Of a stretch of DNA of 64,000 nt, positions 45,256-57,569 are shown piece after piece; position 1 is the first letter of the stretch; each line of letters starts with the position of its first letter. The DNA lies in the NCBI GenBank assembly GCA_009767595.1, contig VSDK01028396.1, positions 146,706 to 210,705 on the forward strand, given 5' to 3'. The position numbers and the translations under genes were made by a program. The notes beneath the pieces are model-generated. The model was not told the origin of the DNA, searched no databases, and saw only the letters and a program-made list of their open reading frames with translations. Source of the stretch: Symbiodinium kawagutii (taxonomy: Eukaryota; Sar; Dinophyceae; Suessiales; Symbiodiniaceae).

Positions 45256-46076
45256 GTGATGCTTGAGCCATGGGTCAGTAGGAATGATGTTGGTTCATGA
45301 TGTTGGTCAATGATGGTTGCACATGGTGGTTCATGATGTTGGTTAGTTAATAGTGAGTTAATGGATATATCACTGGTTGGTTGGTTTATGGTGATGGCAA
45401 GCTGTTGGTGAATGAGCTCAAATAAGCATTAATAATAGGGATATAGCAAGTATAACTGGTTGGTTCCTACTGAATTTGTATGATGGATGCCGGTAGGTTT
45501 GGTCATTGATGGGCTGTGAACAGCTGGGGTACCGGGTATTGACCCAAAGCCAGGGTTATTGCGCCAGCTTTTCATGGGTCAATGGATAGCGGAAAGGGGA
45601 TATTCATGGTTGTTGTTGATATTGGTAGTGGTGAATGATCCTTGATTGGTTGTCTTTTTCTTGGATCGGTAGTTGGTGGTGTGGGTTTATCATCATTACT
45701 TGATGGTATACAGCGTAACAAGAATGATTAGGATGAGCTGATGGTATACAGCATAGAAATGCATAGAACAAATATGAAAGGATGCTAATTTTTGGAAAAA
45801 TGGTTAACAATGATGGATGACGCTACAAGGTAAACCAATTTGGTTGATTGATGATGGGTAATCAAGCTCAACGATGATGGTGGAATAAATGTGTTTCTTT
45901 CAATCAGCGGCTTTCAATCATTTACGCTTAACAACACTTGGAATGATAAGTGCGCTAAAGTCATCAACTCAACCATGGCTTAAGACCTCAACCATCAACT
46001 CATTCTTAACCATTCTTTAACCATTAACAGCTGAACCGTTCTCCAGCATCACCAGCTCTGCCGCAGCTGTAGCCAG

Positions 46077-46150
46077 GTCCCGAAGGCTACTCGGAGCTGG
46101 TGCTGGCGGGAAAGAACTTGGACGAAGATGAAGCCATACGCGTGATCCAG
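46077..46150 (+). CDS. TBC gene exon, start of the domain
   Basis: The acceptor is TGTAGCCAG; two bases complete the previous codon, then PEGYSELVLAGKNLDEDEAI and RVIQ. It resembles the Tyr-containing helix before the Arg finger of TBC domains. A GC donor (CAG|GCCGCT) fits the next phase; a GTGATG donor at 46199 would add 16 codons (AAGRARPGWWRCCCDL). Confidence 0.55.
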
Positions 46151-46807
46151 GCCGCTGGGCGAGCGCGGCCGGGATGGTGGCGTTGCTGCTGCGACCTGGT
46201 GATGATAGAAAATGGTTAATGAATGGTTGTATACTTGGTGAATTTGATATATTTACGTGGTGGTGAGTTGATGTTTATTTGATAGTTGATGCGATGCTTG
46301 GCTGCAACGTGTTGCTGATTTCTGGTGCTTGGTTGGGATGGTTGGTGTTTTGGCCGCTTGGGGATCACCTTGAAGGAGGGCTGGTACCTTCTGCTGCCAG
46401 TGCTGGGGCTAGGCGATGAAGTTTGCAAAGACTGCTGATGGTTGTGAAATAAATGTCGACTGCCTAGTGGATATCCAATACCCTGGAGGGTAGTTTCGGA
46501 ATGGCTGGAGAATTTTGGGGATTTGTTTCTTTCAATGATTTACCTGTCAGTACTTAGTGACGACGGTTCCAGCCAGTCAGGTACTATCTGACAACTTTGC
46601 TGCATTTTCTCTCCACCAAGCTGTTGATCGTAGGGTTGATGTCACCCTCAGTCGCTAATGTCATCCATCAGTTGCGAACAGCCATTCAGTGTATGCCTGC
46701 TGCTTGCTGAGTTCTTCGGATCAAACGTGGGGAGCCCGGAACCAGTGATCCATGCTGTGGATTGGTGCCGCACGCGTGAAAGACGGTCACCTGAGTCAAG
46801 TCACCAG

Positions 46808-46913
46808 ATGGCTCCAGATATGCCACCGGTCACACGGATCTTCCCCGGCTGCAGCCGCGACACGCCTGGGGTTCCAGGGCCCATGGGTTCGTTGAGATCC
46901 CCGAGCCCTGCAG
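46808..46913 (+). CDS. TBC gene exon, possible Arg-finger segment
   Basis: The acceptor is AAGTCACCAG and the donor GC (GCAG|GCTGAT). It reads APDMPPVTRIFPGCSRD, comparable to the IxxDxxRTFP Arg-finger motif but with two extra residues between Asp and Arg. Another frame in the same island is open for 58 codons (HTDLPRLQPRHAWGSR). Phase to 47484 supports the first reading. The island starts at about 46655, whose upstream part may hold another exon. Confidence 0.42.
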
Positions 46914-47231
46914 GCTGATCTCCACCGCACCGGCATGGACGGGGCTTCTTGGCTGGAGGAAGTCGGAGGTCTGAAGGTACCAAGGTTGTCCACAGCCCCG
47001 GGTGATAAGCCAAGGCCGCCAAGATGGATGTTCCATCCGAAACTGGTTGCTACTTAGTTACTTCAGCCCAATGAGAGCATTTGATGCATATATCGAACCA
47101 TCACAACCCTCAAACGATGAAATCATTTCGGAGTTCAACGGTACTTGATGAATAGAGCGTTGCGATCATTACGATTCAAATTTCAACCTAGCAAGCAATC
47201 CACCATAACACGTACGCATAAGTCATTACAT

Positions 47232-47335
47232 TTATATATATATATATTTATGTATATATATATATGTTTGTGTCATCATACATGTATCCACGCACATTTC
47301 TATGCATACAAAACATATATATATATATACATATG
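47232..47335. repeat. AT-rich microsatellite
   Basis: TATATATATATATTTATG and ATATATATATATACATATGG tracts in a TBC-gene intron. Confidence 0.85.
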
Positions 47336-47483
47336 GTGTCTATTGAATTCTATTGATCTACATATACATATATTCATTTATTTAATATATAACGTATAAT
47401 ATATCATATGTATATGTATTACAGTCTATTTGTTGCAGTACCCGTTTCAGAACCGTCACTGCTGAGCAGGGATGCTTGATCAG

Positions 47484-47602
47484 AGGTGGACGAAGCAGCG
47501 CTGGAGAATCTCCTGTTGGCCTTCGCAGCGAAGAACCCGAAGATCGGCTACTGCCAATCCATGAGCTTCGTGGCCGCCACGCTGTTGATGTATATGCCTG
47601 AG
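47484..47602 (+). CDS. TBC domain exon with the Gln finger
   Basis: The acceptor is TTGATCAG and the donor GTGCCG. It reads VDEAALENLLLAFAAKNPKI then GYCQSMSFVAATLLMYMPE, the most recognisable TBC signature: the Gln finger in GYCQ supplies the Gln that attacks GTP in trans. Canonical domains read GYCQGMNF; here Ser replaces Gly and Asn. Reading on past the donor gives an Arg/Val-rich tail unlike TBC proteins, supporting the splice. Confidence 0.85.
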
Positions 47603-48450
47603 GTGCCGCCGGTGCGTCGCCGTTTCGTGCGGAGGAAGGTGGTGGCACTGTTGGTGATGCTTCTCACCAAACGGTCGCCTGATGTGATGCTTCAATGGTG
47701 CGCTCTGATGATACTTCATTGATGATTCGTCGATGCTTCAGGGGTTACCTGAAGTTTTTTTTGCTTTAGGCTTCGATCAGTATCACTTGGGGGACATGAA
47801 TGATAAGAACAACACCCAAAGGATTGAAAGATATCAGGATGTCGGTGAAAATCCAGTATTTGTAGACGATAAGAAATATTGCCAAATCTTGTCGAATCAA
47901 GGTTTCTCCCAAGAAGGCCCTTACCGAATTGCAACTACTCCACGGGCCCTGATGATAATATCCCTCAGGATGAGAATTTTGATAAGTAGTGGGCTAACAT
48001 GGGCTAGTACGCCTCTGTGTATTCTGTTTGTCCAAATTTGTTATGGTGGCATATTTTGCACTTAAGAGGCGTTGCAAACAAAAGACAAAAAATGTGATTC
48101 CAAACTCCCATGTTTGCTAATTGGAAGAAATGTGATCATAGAGGAAGGGATGAAACAATGATAGATCTGGGTCAAGAGATCGCCGGGGATATGATCAAAG
48201 CCAGAGTGGTGATAGTCAATACCAAGCACTCCTGACAAGGTAGGGCTCTGCGATCCTTGGATATGGTGGTTTTCCAGGAAAGGAAATCCCAAAAATGATG
48301 GGTTTATCAATATAGATGGTTGATATAATGGATGACTTGGGGGTCCCCTATGCACGAAAGCGGTCCGCGTCAGCTGAAGTTGTGAAGTTGCTTTAGCAAG
48401 TAATTGGCAGGGACAGGACCTCCGAAGGTCACAAATAATGGAAGCAGATT

Positions 48451-48567
48451 TGTCTATGGGTCAATATTAACCAACCAACTTTCATGGGGGATAATGACCA
48501 ACCAATAATAAGGAAAACAATGGTTAATGATAGGGGAAGCAGGGGTACAGGGTTTTGACCCATATCC
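48451..48567. mobile_element. Family A MITE-like element in a TBC intron
   Basis: TGTCTATGGGTCAATATTAA at the left and TTTTGACCCATATCCA at the right, with CCAACCAACTTTCATGGGGG inside. Confidence 0.88.
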
Positions 48568-48881
48568 AATTATTACCCCCCCCCTTTCCGGCAGGCTCAA
48601 TTCCCCGGCAGGGTCGCTGCATGTTGCGGTTTTCTGCAACAAAATGAATGCATGCTTTATCGTTTGTTTTTTCAGTCAAGTCACTTACAATGCTAGATTT
48701 CGTCACCTACCCCTGGCCTCAAGTTTGAGAAGTGCCCGTCTGGATGGAATCCAAAGGTACTGAAAGAACCCAAAAGACCCAGACTGGTTGACGACACAAT
48801 GTGAAACCGCACACCCCGGTTTCTCCTACCAATGAAAGCTGTTTGTGTCTTACTTCTTTTCCATCATCTCTGGAGTTTCCA

Positions 48882-48955
48882 CATGGGTGTTTCTCAAAAT
48901 CGGGGTCCCCCCAAAATCATCTAGATAACTTTATAGTAATGAACCATCCATAACT
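48882..48955. mobile_element. Partial family B element
   Basis: TGGGTGTTTCTCAAAATCGG with GTCCCCCCAAAATCATC; the right TIR is missing. Confidence 0.6.
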
Positions 48956-49132
48956 GAGCTACGGGCACAGACCCCCTGATGCAGCAAAGTCAAAAGACCA
49001 TCTATAGCTTCAGGGTTCCTAATTCTAAGAACCCCCTATGTGGTCCATGTGAATATCACTACCCACTGGTGGATACCAACCACCAGTGCCACCGACCACA
49101 TCCAACCAGCCGCACATCGTACGACCTGCCAG

Positions 49133-49183
49133 GAATCGGCATTCTGGACCCTCTGCAGCTTGCTGGAAGACATCCTGCCAGAG
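49133..49183 (+). CDS. TBC domain exon with a GA donor
   Basis: The acceptor is GACCTGCCAG. The 17 codons read ESAFWTLCSLLEDILPE, the AFWxLxxLxxxxLPxxY helix. Ending at GAG|GACAGC lets the next exon supply DYFSQRM, giving the family's LPEDYY-like junction. Reading past the GA donor gives SVLPTRGC and a stop. Confidence 0.8.
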
Positions 49184-49349
49184 GACAGCGTTCTGCCCAC
49201 CAGGGGTTGCTAAGATGGAGATTCCGCTATGGGTCAAGATTAATCAACCAACCACTGGTTAACTAGCTGGTTGATGGTTCATGATAGGGGATAATAGCCA
49301 ATAATAGTAGTGGATATAGCCAACAATAGTCGTGGATATACCAACTATA

Positions 49350-49469
49350 TGGCTATGGGTCAATATTAATCAACCAACTTTCATGGGGGATAATCACCAA
49401 CCAAATCATAGGGAAAACAATGGTTAATGATGGGGAACCAGGGGTACAGGGTGAACTGACCCACAGCCA
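49350..49469. mobile_element. Family A MITE-like element in a TBC intron
   Basis: TGGCTATGGGTCAATATTAA at the left and ACTGACCCACAGCCA at the right. A partial copy of the left end precedes it at about 49228. Confidence 0.88.
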
Positions 49470-49573
49470 TTTGTGTTTCTCAAGTCAACTTGGGGATTTT
49501 CTACCGTTAAGTATGGTTGATAATGGGTTCAAACAGGGGATGATAAGGGACAATAGTGGATAAACAACGACTA

Positions 49574-49672
49574 TGTGGGTGTTTTCTCAAGTCATATGGG
49601 TACCCCCCAAATCATCCAGTTTACTACCCATTCATAGTACCAAGCCAACCATGACTTGAGGGTACCCCAGTC
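49574..49672. mobile_element. Family B MITE-like element
   Basis: TGTGGGTGTTTTCTCAAG with GGTACCCCCCAAATCATCCA at the left and ATGACTTGAGGGTACCCC at the right, a variant arrangement of the B ends. Confidence 0.6.
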
Positions 49673-50738
49673 ACTGGCAAGGTTTTATCCCAGGGAGTTC
49701 AGCCCAGGGTTCAGCATTGCCCAAGGCATTTGGGAACCCCCCCATGAACTGATGCGCTGCAGAACTGGCTTTCACCCAGTTCTGTGGCTGATCATTTCGA
49801 AATGAGCTGCTGTTGACTGATGATCTTCATTTGAGCGGCTGTCCCTTCGCTAAAATTCTGGAGAAACGAGACGAGCAGTGACCCAAAACATCTGGCACGA
49901 CATGGAAGTCCCTAAGATGGTTTGATGTAGTTGCTCTGGTTGTTCTGGTTGTTATCATAATCGTTGCCTACTTTATTCCTCCATGGCTATTGTACGTAAT
50001 AATGATACACAGAAAGTACACATGTATCTTGTCAAAGCTATCACATCATTCCTGCCATGATGCATCACAACATGTGCAAATATTTACACATACATTACGT
50101 ATATGCACGCACACTTTCACACTTCTGTGTCATATCTATTGATGTCATTTGCCATGGACAGTTGTTGTTCTATCCCTGTCACTGTTGCTCTATTCCCATG
50201 CTATGCATGATGATTTATGATGGCGTTCAAAGTTTACTGACCACTGTTTGAACAAGTATGAATCACTCACTTTTGTCAACCATCCATCCCCCAGCCATTC
50301 TCCCTACTTGATACTCATCATCATTTATTTTTCAATTACTACTGATCATAGATGGACCAACTCCCATTTATTCCCACAAATTGCCATTTATTATCCATAA
50401 ATGTAAGCATCATTGCCACATCATTCACCCACATCCATAATTACACCACCCAACCATTCACCTTCCGCCATCATCCACTAGAACTATTTCAGCCATGCAT
50501 GGTTCCATCAACCATCCATCATTCAGAACTACTCATTCAGAACTACTTTCATCCAGTATTGTAACCCTCATTTCTCCATCATCCATTCTCTCATCAACCA
50601 TCCATTCACCATAGATTCACAAGCCACTGATTCTCCCTCACTTCTCCCTCACTCATCCCTCATTCATACCGCCTGCATCACAGATCACCTCCCCACCGGC
50701 CTTCCAACAACCGGGGCCTTCCAGCCTTGCGCCGCCAG

Positions 50739-50844
50739 GACTACTTCAGCCAGCGCATGACGGGGCTGCGCGCGGACCTCCGCGTGCTGCAGAAGTTGGT
50801 GGTCGAACACATCCCGGAGCTGGCCGAGCATTTGGATCTCCAAG
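50739..50844 (+). CDS. TBC domain exon
   Basis: The acceptor is TTGCGCCGCCAG and the donor GC (CAAG|GCGCAC). 35 codons: DYFSQRMTGLRADLRVLQKL then VVEHIPELAEHLDLQ, the helices between the Gln finger and the second half of the domain. Phase 1 end fits 52836. Downstream a GGCAGCGC-type short tandem repeat (about 50847-50895) begins the intron. Confidence 0.82.
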
Positions 50845-50846
50845 GC

Positions 50847-50895
50847 GCACGGCAGCGCACGGCAGCGCGGCAGCGCCAGGGCAGCGCCAGGGCAG
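50847..50895. repeat. GC-rich short tandem repeat at an intron start
   Basis: GGCAGCGCACGGCAGCGCGG-type units of 9-12 bp immediately after the GC donor. The frame stays open through it, so an exon extension is the alternative. Confidence 0.7.
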
Positions 50896-51059
50896 CTGGC
50901 ACCAGCAATCAGCTGGTAGCGGGTGTTACGATTGGTTGGTGGTTGGGAGGCCAGGAGCCATGGTTGGTGGTTGGTATGCCGTTTGGGGAGTTGGTTAATG
51001 AGTTGGTGATGCTTAGTGCAATCATAGTGTCCAATAAGCTAGTTATTATTGAAGCATAA

Positions 51060-52026
51060 GCTTGTTGAGAGTGGTGAATAAGTCGATTAAGAGTGGCTAA
51101 TGAGCTGGTTACTGTAATGATGGTTAGGAATGGATAATGATGATTCATGAAGGTAATGAAGGTTGAGTATGGCTGCTTTTAGTGGTCTATACCGTTAGGC
51201 ATGGTTGACCAGGGGTTATTGATGGTGAATGATGTTCAAAGCAGTACTTCATGATAAATTATTTTGATAATTGTGATTTCATCATGATTATAAATCGCAC
51301 ACAATAGGGGGGGTACCAACCAACGAAAAGCTCTGATAATGTGAGATTCATCTCCTGATAAACCACCCTAATATGTGAGTTGGTAAATCACCACCTTCAA
51401 ACTTAGGTTGGTTTCTTGGATCTCTCATAAATCATCTCAGGATATTGGGATTTTTCACCATATTCAAATACATATCAAATATGTACAAGTGTTTCAGTAC
51501 CTGAATAGACAAATACATACATATTTATATATATATACATAAACATATCCATGATTCTGCATGTCCATGATTATGCATGTATGTACAAATATGGATTCAT
51601 AGATATTGAGATGCATATGGTCTGGATACAGGTAGCCACAATATGTGGTTGTCCATTATTCGTATTGACCCAGCGATGATCTCTGGGAAACGGCCTGACG
51701 ATCAGTGTTACCGCTTTGTTATAAAGGTCCTGATCAAGTGAAATATCTCAGTGACTTCGGTCTACCGTAGATCTTGCCTGCTGCTGTGTATATTACGTTT
51801 GATGTTTCTATCATCAGACATATTTGGTGCCCGATATCCAGATTTCTCTGTACAAGTCACACTTGTTGGTATACATAACTTTATAAGCATACAGACAAAT
51901 TTATCACACTATGAACTTAGAGTAGTGCATACGAGTTCATACATGATCAATATTGTACACTCACGTTCCCTAGGCATACCCAAATGTCTGTTGAAGTAAT
52001 CTGTGCTAGTTTGAATATAGATATAT
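51060..52026 (+). other. Intron stretch, no gene seen
   Basis: GGTTAGGAATGG-like sequence first, then AT-rich sequence with TATATATATACATAAACATA near 51528. The open frame at 51751-51999 is AT-rich without coding signals. Confidence 0.5.
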
Positions 52027-52461
52027 GTGTGCGAAAGATCATTCTTGGATTCTAAAATCCATACAAACCTCAAGTCGGGCAAACTTCACGGCATTCTGAG
52101 CACTTGTGGAATTTTGCCTGTCTGTTGCAACGCGAATCAGTTGCTTGATTCCTTTGTTCATTTTTTTAGCACCAAGATTGTGAGCGTTGCTTTACATCAG
52201 CTCTATCACCTTGTCACAGCAATGAATCAGTCAGCTCTTGTCTTTTCAGTGACAAATCCCTATGATTTTTCTGCGCCTTCGTATCTTCCAGGAGTGGATG
52301 CCGTTCTGTGGGCAATGTGGGGCTCACGTTGGTGGGTTGTTGGTAAGTCTTATCAGGCCATGAAACAATCCAAGGTGGCATGTTTGTTTCGGTGCCTCAC
52401 AGAGGTCGCGAGCGCAAGACCTTTCGGTGGTGCATCTATTCAGAGAGCATGTCATGAGTGA
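52027..52461 (+). other. 144-codon open frame of doubtful status
   Basis: The frame includes NQSALVFSVTNPYDFSAPSY and LPGVDAVLWAMWGSRWWVVG. It sits in an intron of the TBC gene, has no usable start context and would break the phase-matched join of 50739 to 52836 if included. It may be a fossil coding insert. Confidence 0.25.
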
Positions 52462-52465
52462 TAAA

Positions 52466-52567
52466 TGGTGGTTTCTCAGAATAGGGGTACCCCCAAATCA
52501 TCCATTATTAATCATTTATAGTAGTAAACCAACCATTTTGGGGGTCCCCTATTTTGAGAAACCCCCA
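52466..52567. mobile_element. Family B MITE-like element, best preserved copy
   Basis: TGGTGGTTTCTCAGAATAGG with GGTACCCCCAAATCATCCA at the left, and TTTTGGGGGTCCCCTATTTT with GAGAAACCCCCA at the right: an inverted repeat of more than 25 bp around a ~40-bp middle containing TATAGTAGTAAACCAACC. Confidence 0.92.
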
Positions 52568-52835
52568 AATTCAAATGCATTTAAATGCTGCATACGTCTA
52601 GCTGTCCCATCTATCCATCCATCTACCTATCTAGCTAGCGAGCTACACAAGGTTATCTGGATGGCTTATACCCACTAACTTAGGTTTTTAGTGTTTTTGG
52701 GATATGATTGATTTACCATATAACCACTAAAATTATATATTTTCAGCAAGGGATCTATAAGCCACCAAGTTATACACGTCCTGAACCTTGGTTGATCTCT
52801 TGCTTTTCCTCCCCAACTTGTTCCGCACATCGTAG

Positions 52836-52874
52836 GGATCGACTTGTCTCCCATCACCGTGAACTGGTTCCTCT
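52836..52874 (+). CDS. TBC domain exon (39 bases) with a GC donor
   Basis: The acceptor is CACATCGTAG. GG completes the Gly codon left at 50844, then IDLSPITVNWFL and one base. Splitting the Cys codon at T|GC (GC donor) joins it to 54836 and gives NWFLCLFLNTLP, the canonical order. Reading on instead gives LSAKKRLV, which does not fit. Confidence 0.75.
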
Positions 52875-53707
52875 GCCTCTCGGCGAAGAAAAGGCTTGTG
52901 CGTTGATGGGTGGAGCCATCTCCATTGGCAATGAGCTAGTTGATCAGGAATTCAACAACATCTTTTTATTATAGCATATATCAGTAAAAAAACAAGATAA
53001 ATATGACATGCATACTTGCAATTGAAAAAAACATATATACATCTTACAATTCATAAATATATGCAAGGTGCACACGTTTAAGTCTGTATATACATGTATA
53101 CACTTACAGTACATCGTCAACTTCACTTGTTGGGGCACCTCCTTGTTCTGCTTGCCCTCCCAAAGTTATGATCAGGTCGCTACTTCCCAACATGGGAACT
53201 GCATCGAACCAGCATCAGATTTTGATGATTTTTTGGATGCTTCGAACCACCACTAGTGACATCACCACCAAAGCAAGAATCCCGACAATCCCAGAACTCG
53301 AAGTATGGATCACCCAGAGGACAACGAAGAGGGTGAAACTACAGGACTTCCTCCAGGATATTATCCGTGGATGTTCGTGGAGACGTGATCCTTGGTAGTG
53401 TTTCCGTATTTATTTGACCCATACGGGACATGACGGCATGGACGGAAATCCAATGTCCTCACATCATGGGCAGGGAAAACAGCAAACAGCAGCCAGCCAT
53501 ATCTGTTGTTTCCCCTTGGAATGTGTAAAGTTTCTTGTTGGGGTCATGGGGGTTGCTCCTGCTAGCCACAATAGTGCACAGGCCACTGAAATTGATGGCG
53601 CCGAAAAAAGAAGGCCAGTTATATTCGGGATAATCCTCGCGAACATGATGACAGATCTGATGCCTACTCAAAGAGGAACTATGATGGTGACAGCAATGAC
53701 AACAATA

Positions 53708-53821
53708 TGGCAGTGGGCCAAAACCCCGTACCCCTGGTTCCCCTATCATTAACCATTGTTTTCCCTTATTATTGTTGGTAAATCCTCCATTAGTTGGTTG
53801 GTTAATATTGACCCATGGCCA
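53708..53821. mobile_element. Family A MITE-like element, inverted orientation
   Basis: TGGCAGTGGGCCAAAACCCC at the left and TAATATTGACCCATGGCCA at the right; the interior CCCCTGGTTCCCCTATCATT is the reverse complement of other copies. Confidence 0.88.
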
Positions 53822-54688
53822 TATGATGATTAATCTTCAAATGTTTGTGACAAGTTTAGGTAGCCGTGTGCCAAGGCCCCGCAGCGCTAGAACAATTTCT
53901 TGAGACAACTTCAGTTGTTGAAGAATGTATTCCGTTTTGTTGGGGAGATGGAAATTGACATTGAGTCATGACCCATCCGCCTTTCAGGCGTCCATCATTT
54001 GTTTGCGATCGAGCAATCCATCACTTGATGAATGTCAGGGCAATGATGATTTATTACTTGATCATAGTATCATATAGAGCAGCATGATACTATGATGAGT
54101 TATTTCATTGCAAGCCATTGTTAACCACCGGTTGACATTGCAGTCACAGGGTAAGTCATGGCAAGTCATGATCTCAATCATTTTGTTTAGAATAATCAAT
54201 AGACGTTTACTAATAACCTAAATGAGGATGCTAAGAACAGGTATTAGTAAATGTCAGCAATTTGGAAATGAGCTCATTTGAAGGTTTATGTGCAACCCAT
54301 TTGAAGGCTGATGCCAAATGTTGATCCATTTTTGAAGGTTAAGGTCACTCTTATTTGGCTCAAAGTCGTCTCTAAGGCTATTCCCCATGGTGAACCATGG
54401 CCATGGCCAGAAACATTGGAACTGCCGCATTATTGCCAAGCACTTATGGTGAGTAATTGCTTGGTTCATACTGGATACTGGTTACTATTCTGGGCATGAT
54501 TAGCCATGATTGTTGATGATCCATTATTCACCACTTGATGATATCAACCAATATCGGTGTTTAATCTTGGGAACTCAAGAACAATGCAGGTTTATTGCTG
54601 CGTATACATAAATGATTGTAACCCCTATTCTAAGAACCCCGCATGGCGCTCCCATGATTGACCGCCAGTTACATTCAGACATTCAACC

Positions 54689-54739
54689 TCTGGTTTTAGA
54701 CTAACATTTTTTTGTAGGAGTGGCTCAACCACGAACCAG
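54689..54739. mobile_element. Short family D element
   Basis: CTCTGGTTTTAGAC at the left and GGAGTGGCTCAACCACGAACCAG at the right; reduced to about 50 bp. Confidence 0.4.
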
Positions 54740-54835
54740 ATAATTTTAGGGGTTATTTCAGCTTTTCAAAGGCCTCATAACCATGGTGAACTAACCCCAA
54801 GTCATCTAGCGCTTGCGCTACATTCGTCACTGGAG

Positions 54836-54888
54836 GCCTGTTTCTGAATACCTTACCGACTGACTGGTCGCATCGAGTGCTGGATTCG
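54836..54888 (+). CDS. TBC domain exon
   Basis: The acceptor is GTCACTGGAG and the donor GTGCCT. GC completes the split Cys codon, then LFLNTLPTDWSHRVLDS, the LPxxxxxRVWD-like motif (Leu replaces Trp). Ends in phase 0 for VLHEGS at 56805. Intron-start sequence with GGTGGTTGATTGCTGG follows. Confidence 0.78.
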
Positions 54889-56407
54889 GTGCCTGGGTGA
54901 ACAACTTGGGCGCTGCTGATGTGAATATGGTGGTTGATTGCTGGTGTTGCACCAGAGCTTATGTGAAGTCAATTGCGAAAGATATTGATCTAGTTGGCCA
55001 AGATTATTTTGCCCCATTCCTGGTGGCCACTCTTGATCATTTGGTCGATGAATGATTGAGAGTGGGTGGATAGCTATTCAATCCAGAAGGTTTAGAAAAC
55101 ATTTGCCAAAAAGTCTTTGGCTGCAAGTGATAACACATCATTTTAGTTGTTCCATGGCTATTAAGATGGAAATCAAAGATGCCGTGTGCTTCTTAGCCTT
55201 TTGTTGAACACGTGAGCGTTCTGATTAGTTCTTGGTGATAAGCCAACCATAGCATCAATAAGGACCAAGAACCACGAATTGCCGGCAAATATACATTATA
55301 TAGCTGTGATGCTAAAGGTTGTGGATCACCACCTCGACACAGGCACAACATTTCAAAATGCTGCCAAGGTACAAAGTAGCGCCCGCACTAATAGATTTGC
55401 CGATTGGTAGACCTCCCAAGTATTCGTTGTGTCATGTTGTATCTACCATAAGTGCCATTTTCATCCATTTCCCCTTAGATTTAGATGAAGAACTAACCTA
55501 AACGTTATTATGTGTACTGTTGGCAGTTACCCAAGCGCTATATCGAAGTGGCACCAGTTTGTGAACATGATGATTAGCCTATCAGCACGCAGCGGTGCCA
55601 ACATGGTTGTGCACCGGTGCATCGGTGCATATGACCAGAGACCAAATCACCCCCTGTCGAAGATCAATAGGCCATCGGAGGCCTGAGTGTATACACATAT
55701 AGCAACATATAGTAGCATATACCTTCACATATTTGTACATACCGTACATGTTCGTTTTTATCTATACATATAAGATGTTTACATACATATATATATATAT
55801 ATTGGGATAAATACACACGGTCTTTCATATCTATGTATATTTCTATATTTACATAGAATACATACCAGTCGCTGGTATATCCGAGTTGCTGTTAGTCGGC
55901 AACCATTGTTTGACATCATCAATCAATGCCAACTCAGTCGATTTTTTTTCCGAATAAGAATAAAGATTATTTTGAAATTGTGGCTTGTGTGTGTTTTGTT
56001 GGGCCCATGATAGGTTGGTTCATAGAACCTAGCCTGAGAGCACGGCTAGACTCAGCTGAAACTACTTTTCCACATCTGAAAACAACCCACAAGTTTTGCA
56101 TGAATCTCAGATATGCTTTGCCAGTCCCAAGTGTTCCGTAAACAGATGTTCTCCATTTCTGATCTTGGCCATTCTTGGGTGAGTAGCTTTCGGTGCTTGC
56201 TCCACATGCTATCATGGTTGCCCTTTCTCATTCGCTGTGATCAATGACAGTTTCACAGGGACTGAAAAACACTGAACAATCCTTATGCTGATTCGCAACC
56301 AGCTGATATCAAAGCCCACACAGGCATGCAATGATCGTGGTATACTAAAACCTGCTGATATCAAAGCCTGCCTGTTCATGATTGAGGCGGTAAAGGCCAC
56401 AATGATA

Positions 56408-56524
56408 TGGCAGTGGGTCAAAACCCCATACCCCTGGTTCCCCTATCATTAACAATTGTTTTCTCTATTATTGGTTGGTTATTGTCCCCCATGAAATTGG
56501 GTGATTAATATTGACCAATAGCCA
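56408..56524. mobile_element. Family A MITE-like element, inverted orientation
   Basis: TGGCAGTGGGTCAAAACCCC at the left and TATTGACCAATAGCCA at the right, with CCCCTGGTTCCCCTATCATT inside. Confidence 0.88.
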
Positions 56525-56804
56525 CATCCATGAACAGGCAGCTTGGATCCAGTGGACCTAACGACCCAGATGGTCGATGTGCCCACGGATCGTAACCATG
56601 GCAACCATGGGGTCATAAGCTACGGCCTGAAGGGTTTATGACCATGGTGATGTATCCCATAGTTAACTGCCTTGAAGATTGTTCAGCATCATTCTCAGCC
56701 ATTATGAACCATTACCCATCATCAACCAGCCATTCTGAACCACTACTACCCATCAACCCCAGCTTCGATCCATCCAACGTGACGGATCCACACGCCGCGG
56801 CCAG

Positions 56805-56878
56805 GTCCTCCACGAGGGTTCCGGCGTTCTCTTCCGCATGGCTCTGGGTATCCTATGGTTGCGCCGGAAAGAACTGCA
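56805..56878 (+). CDS. TBC domain exon
   Basis: The acceptor is CGCGGCCAG. VLHEGSGVLFRMALGILWLR then RKEL matches the EGxxxLFRxxLAxL helix of TBC domains. A GC donor (CTGCA|GCACC) gives phase 2 and fits 58404; the GC-rich sequence stays open for another ~40 codons, so the 3' border is tentative. Confidence 0.75.
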
Positions 56879-57425
56879 GCACCTTGGCCCAGGGGCTGCC
56901 AGGGCGGGGGGTGGCCTTGAAAGGGCGGCCGTATTACAAGGGGGAGCAAGGCCAGGAGCCCTCAGGAGGGTTCGAGTTCGAAATGTTGGCTTTATCACAT
57001 TGGTAGACAATGTTGCTTATGTGATGTTATGTTTTGTTGGTGGATTCGGTGGATGTGATACTTGGAGTTGCATCCCCAGTGCTTGTAAATGGCAACCGCG
57101 GTTATAGAGGTTCTAGGACCGAAGGGGTAGTATATAATGGTTAAGAATAGGAATGGTTATATGGGTTGACACCATAGTTCTAGATGGTTCTGGTAGTTAA
57201 CCATCGTGAACTATAGGGGTTAGTTAGTTCACCTACCTGATACAGTAGAGCTACCATTGCAATTATTCCAGTTGGAACCGGAACCCCAGCACATCCAAGT
57301 AGGGTGATTCTAGCAATGATTCTTGCTGGAAATAGCTGTACCATTGGTTGTTGCAGTACTTGTTTCAACCACGGTTAATGCTGGTTGATAATAGGGGACA
57401 CTAACCAACACAAATGGTTGAAGCA

Positions 57426-57565
57426 CTGCTTGTTGGTGGTTTGATCGATAGTTTTATTTTCCCAAACGTATTACCAAATGGTGGGTTGGTTGGTGAGTTG
57501 GTTGGTTGGTTGTTTGGTTGGTTGACAAGCAGATCCTTCAGAGGGGTGGTTCAACCACCAACCAG
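57426..57565. mobile_element. Family D element
   Basis: CTGCTTGTTGGTGGTTTGAT at the left and GGTGGTTCAACCACCAACCAG at the right. The middle carries GGTTGGTTGGTTGTTTGGTT. Confidence 0.6.
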
Positions 57566-57569
57566 AGTA

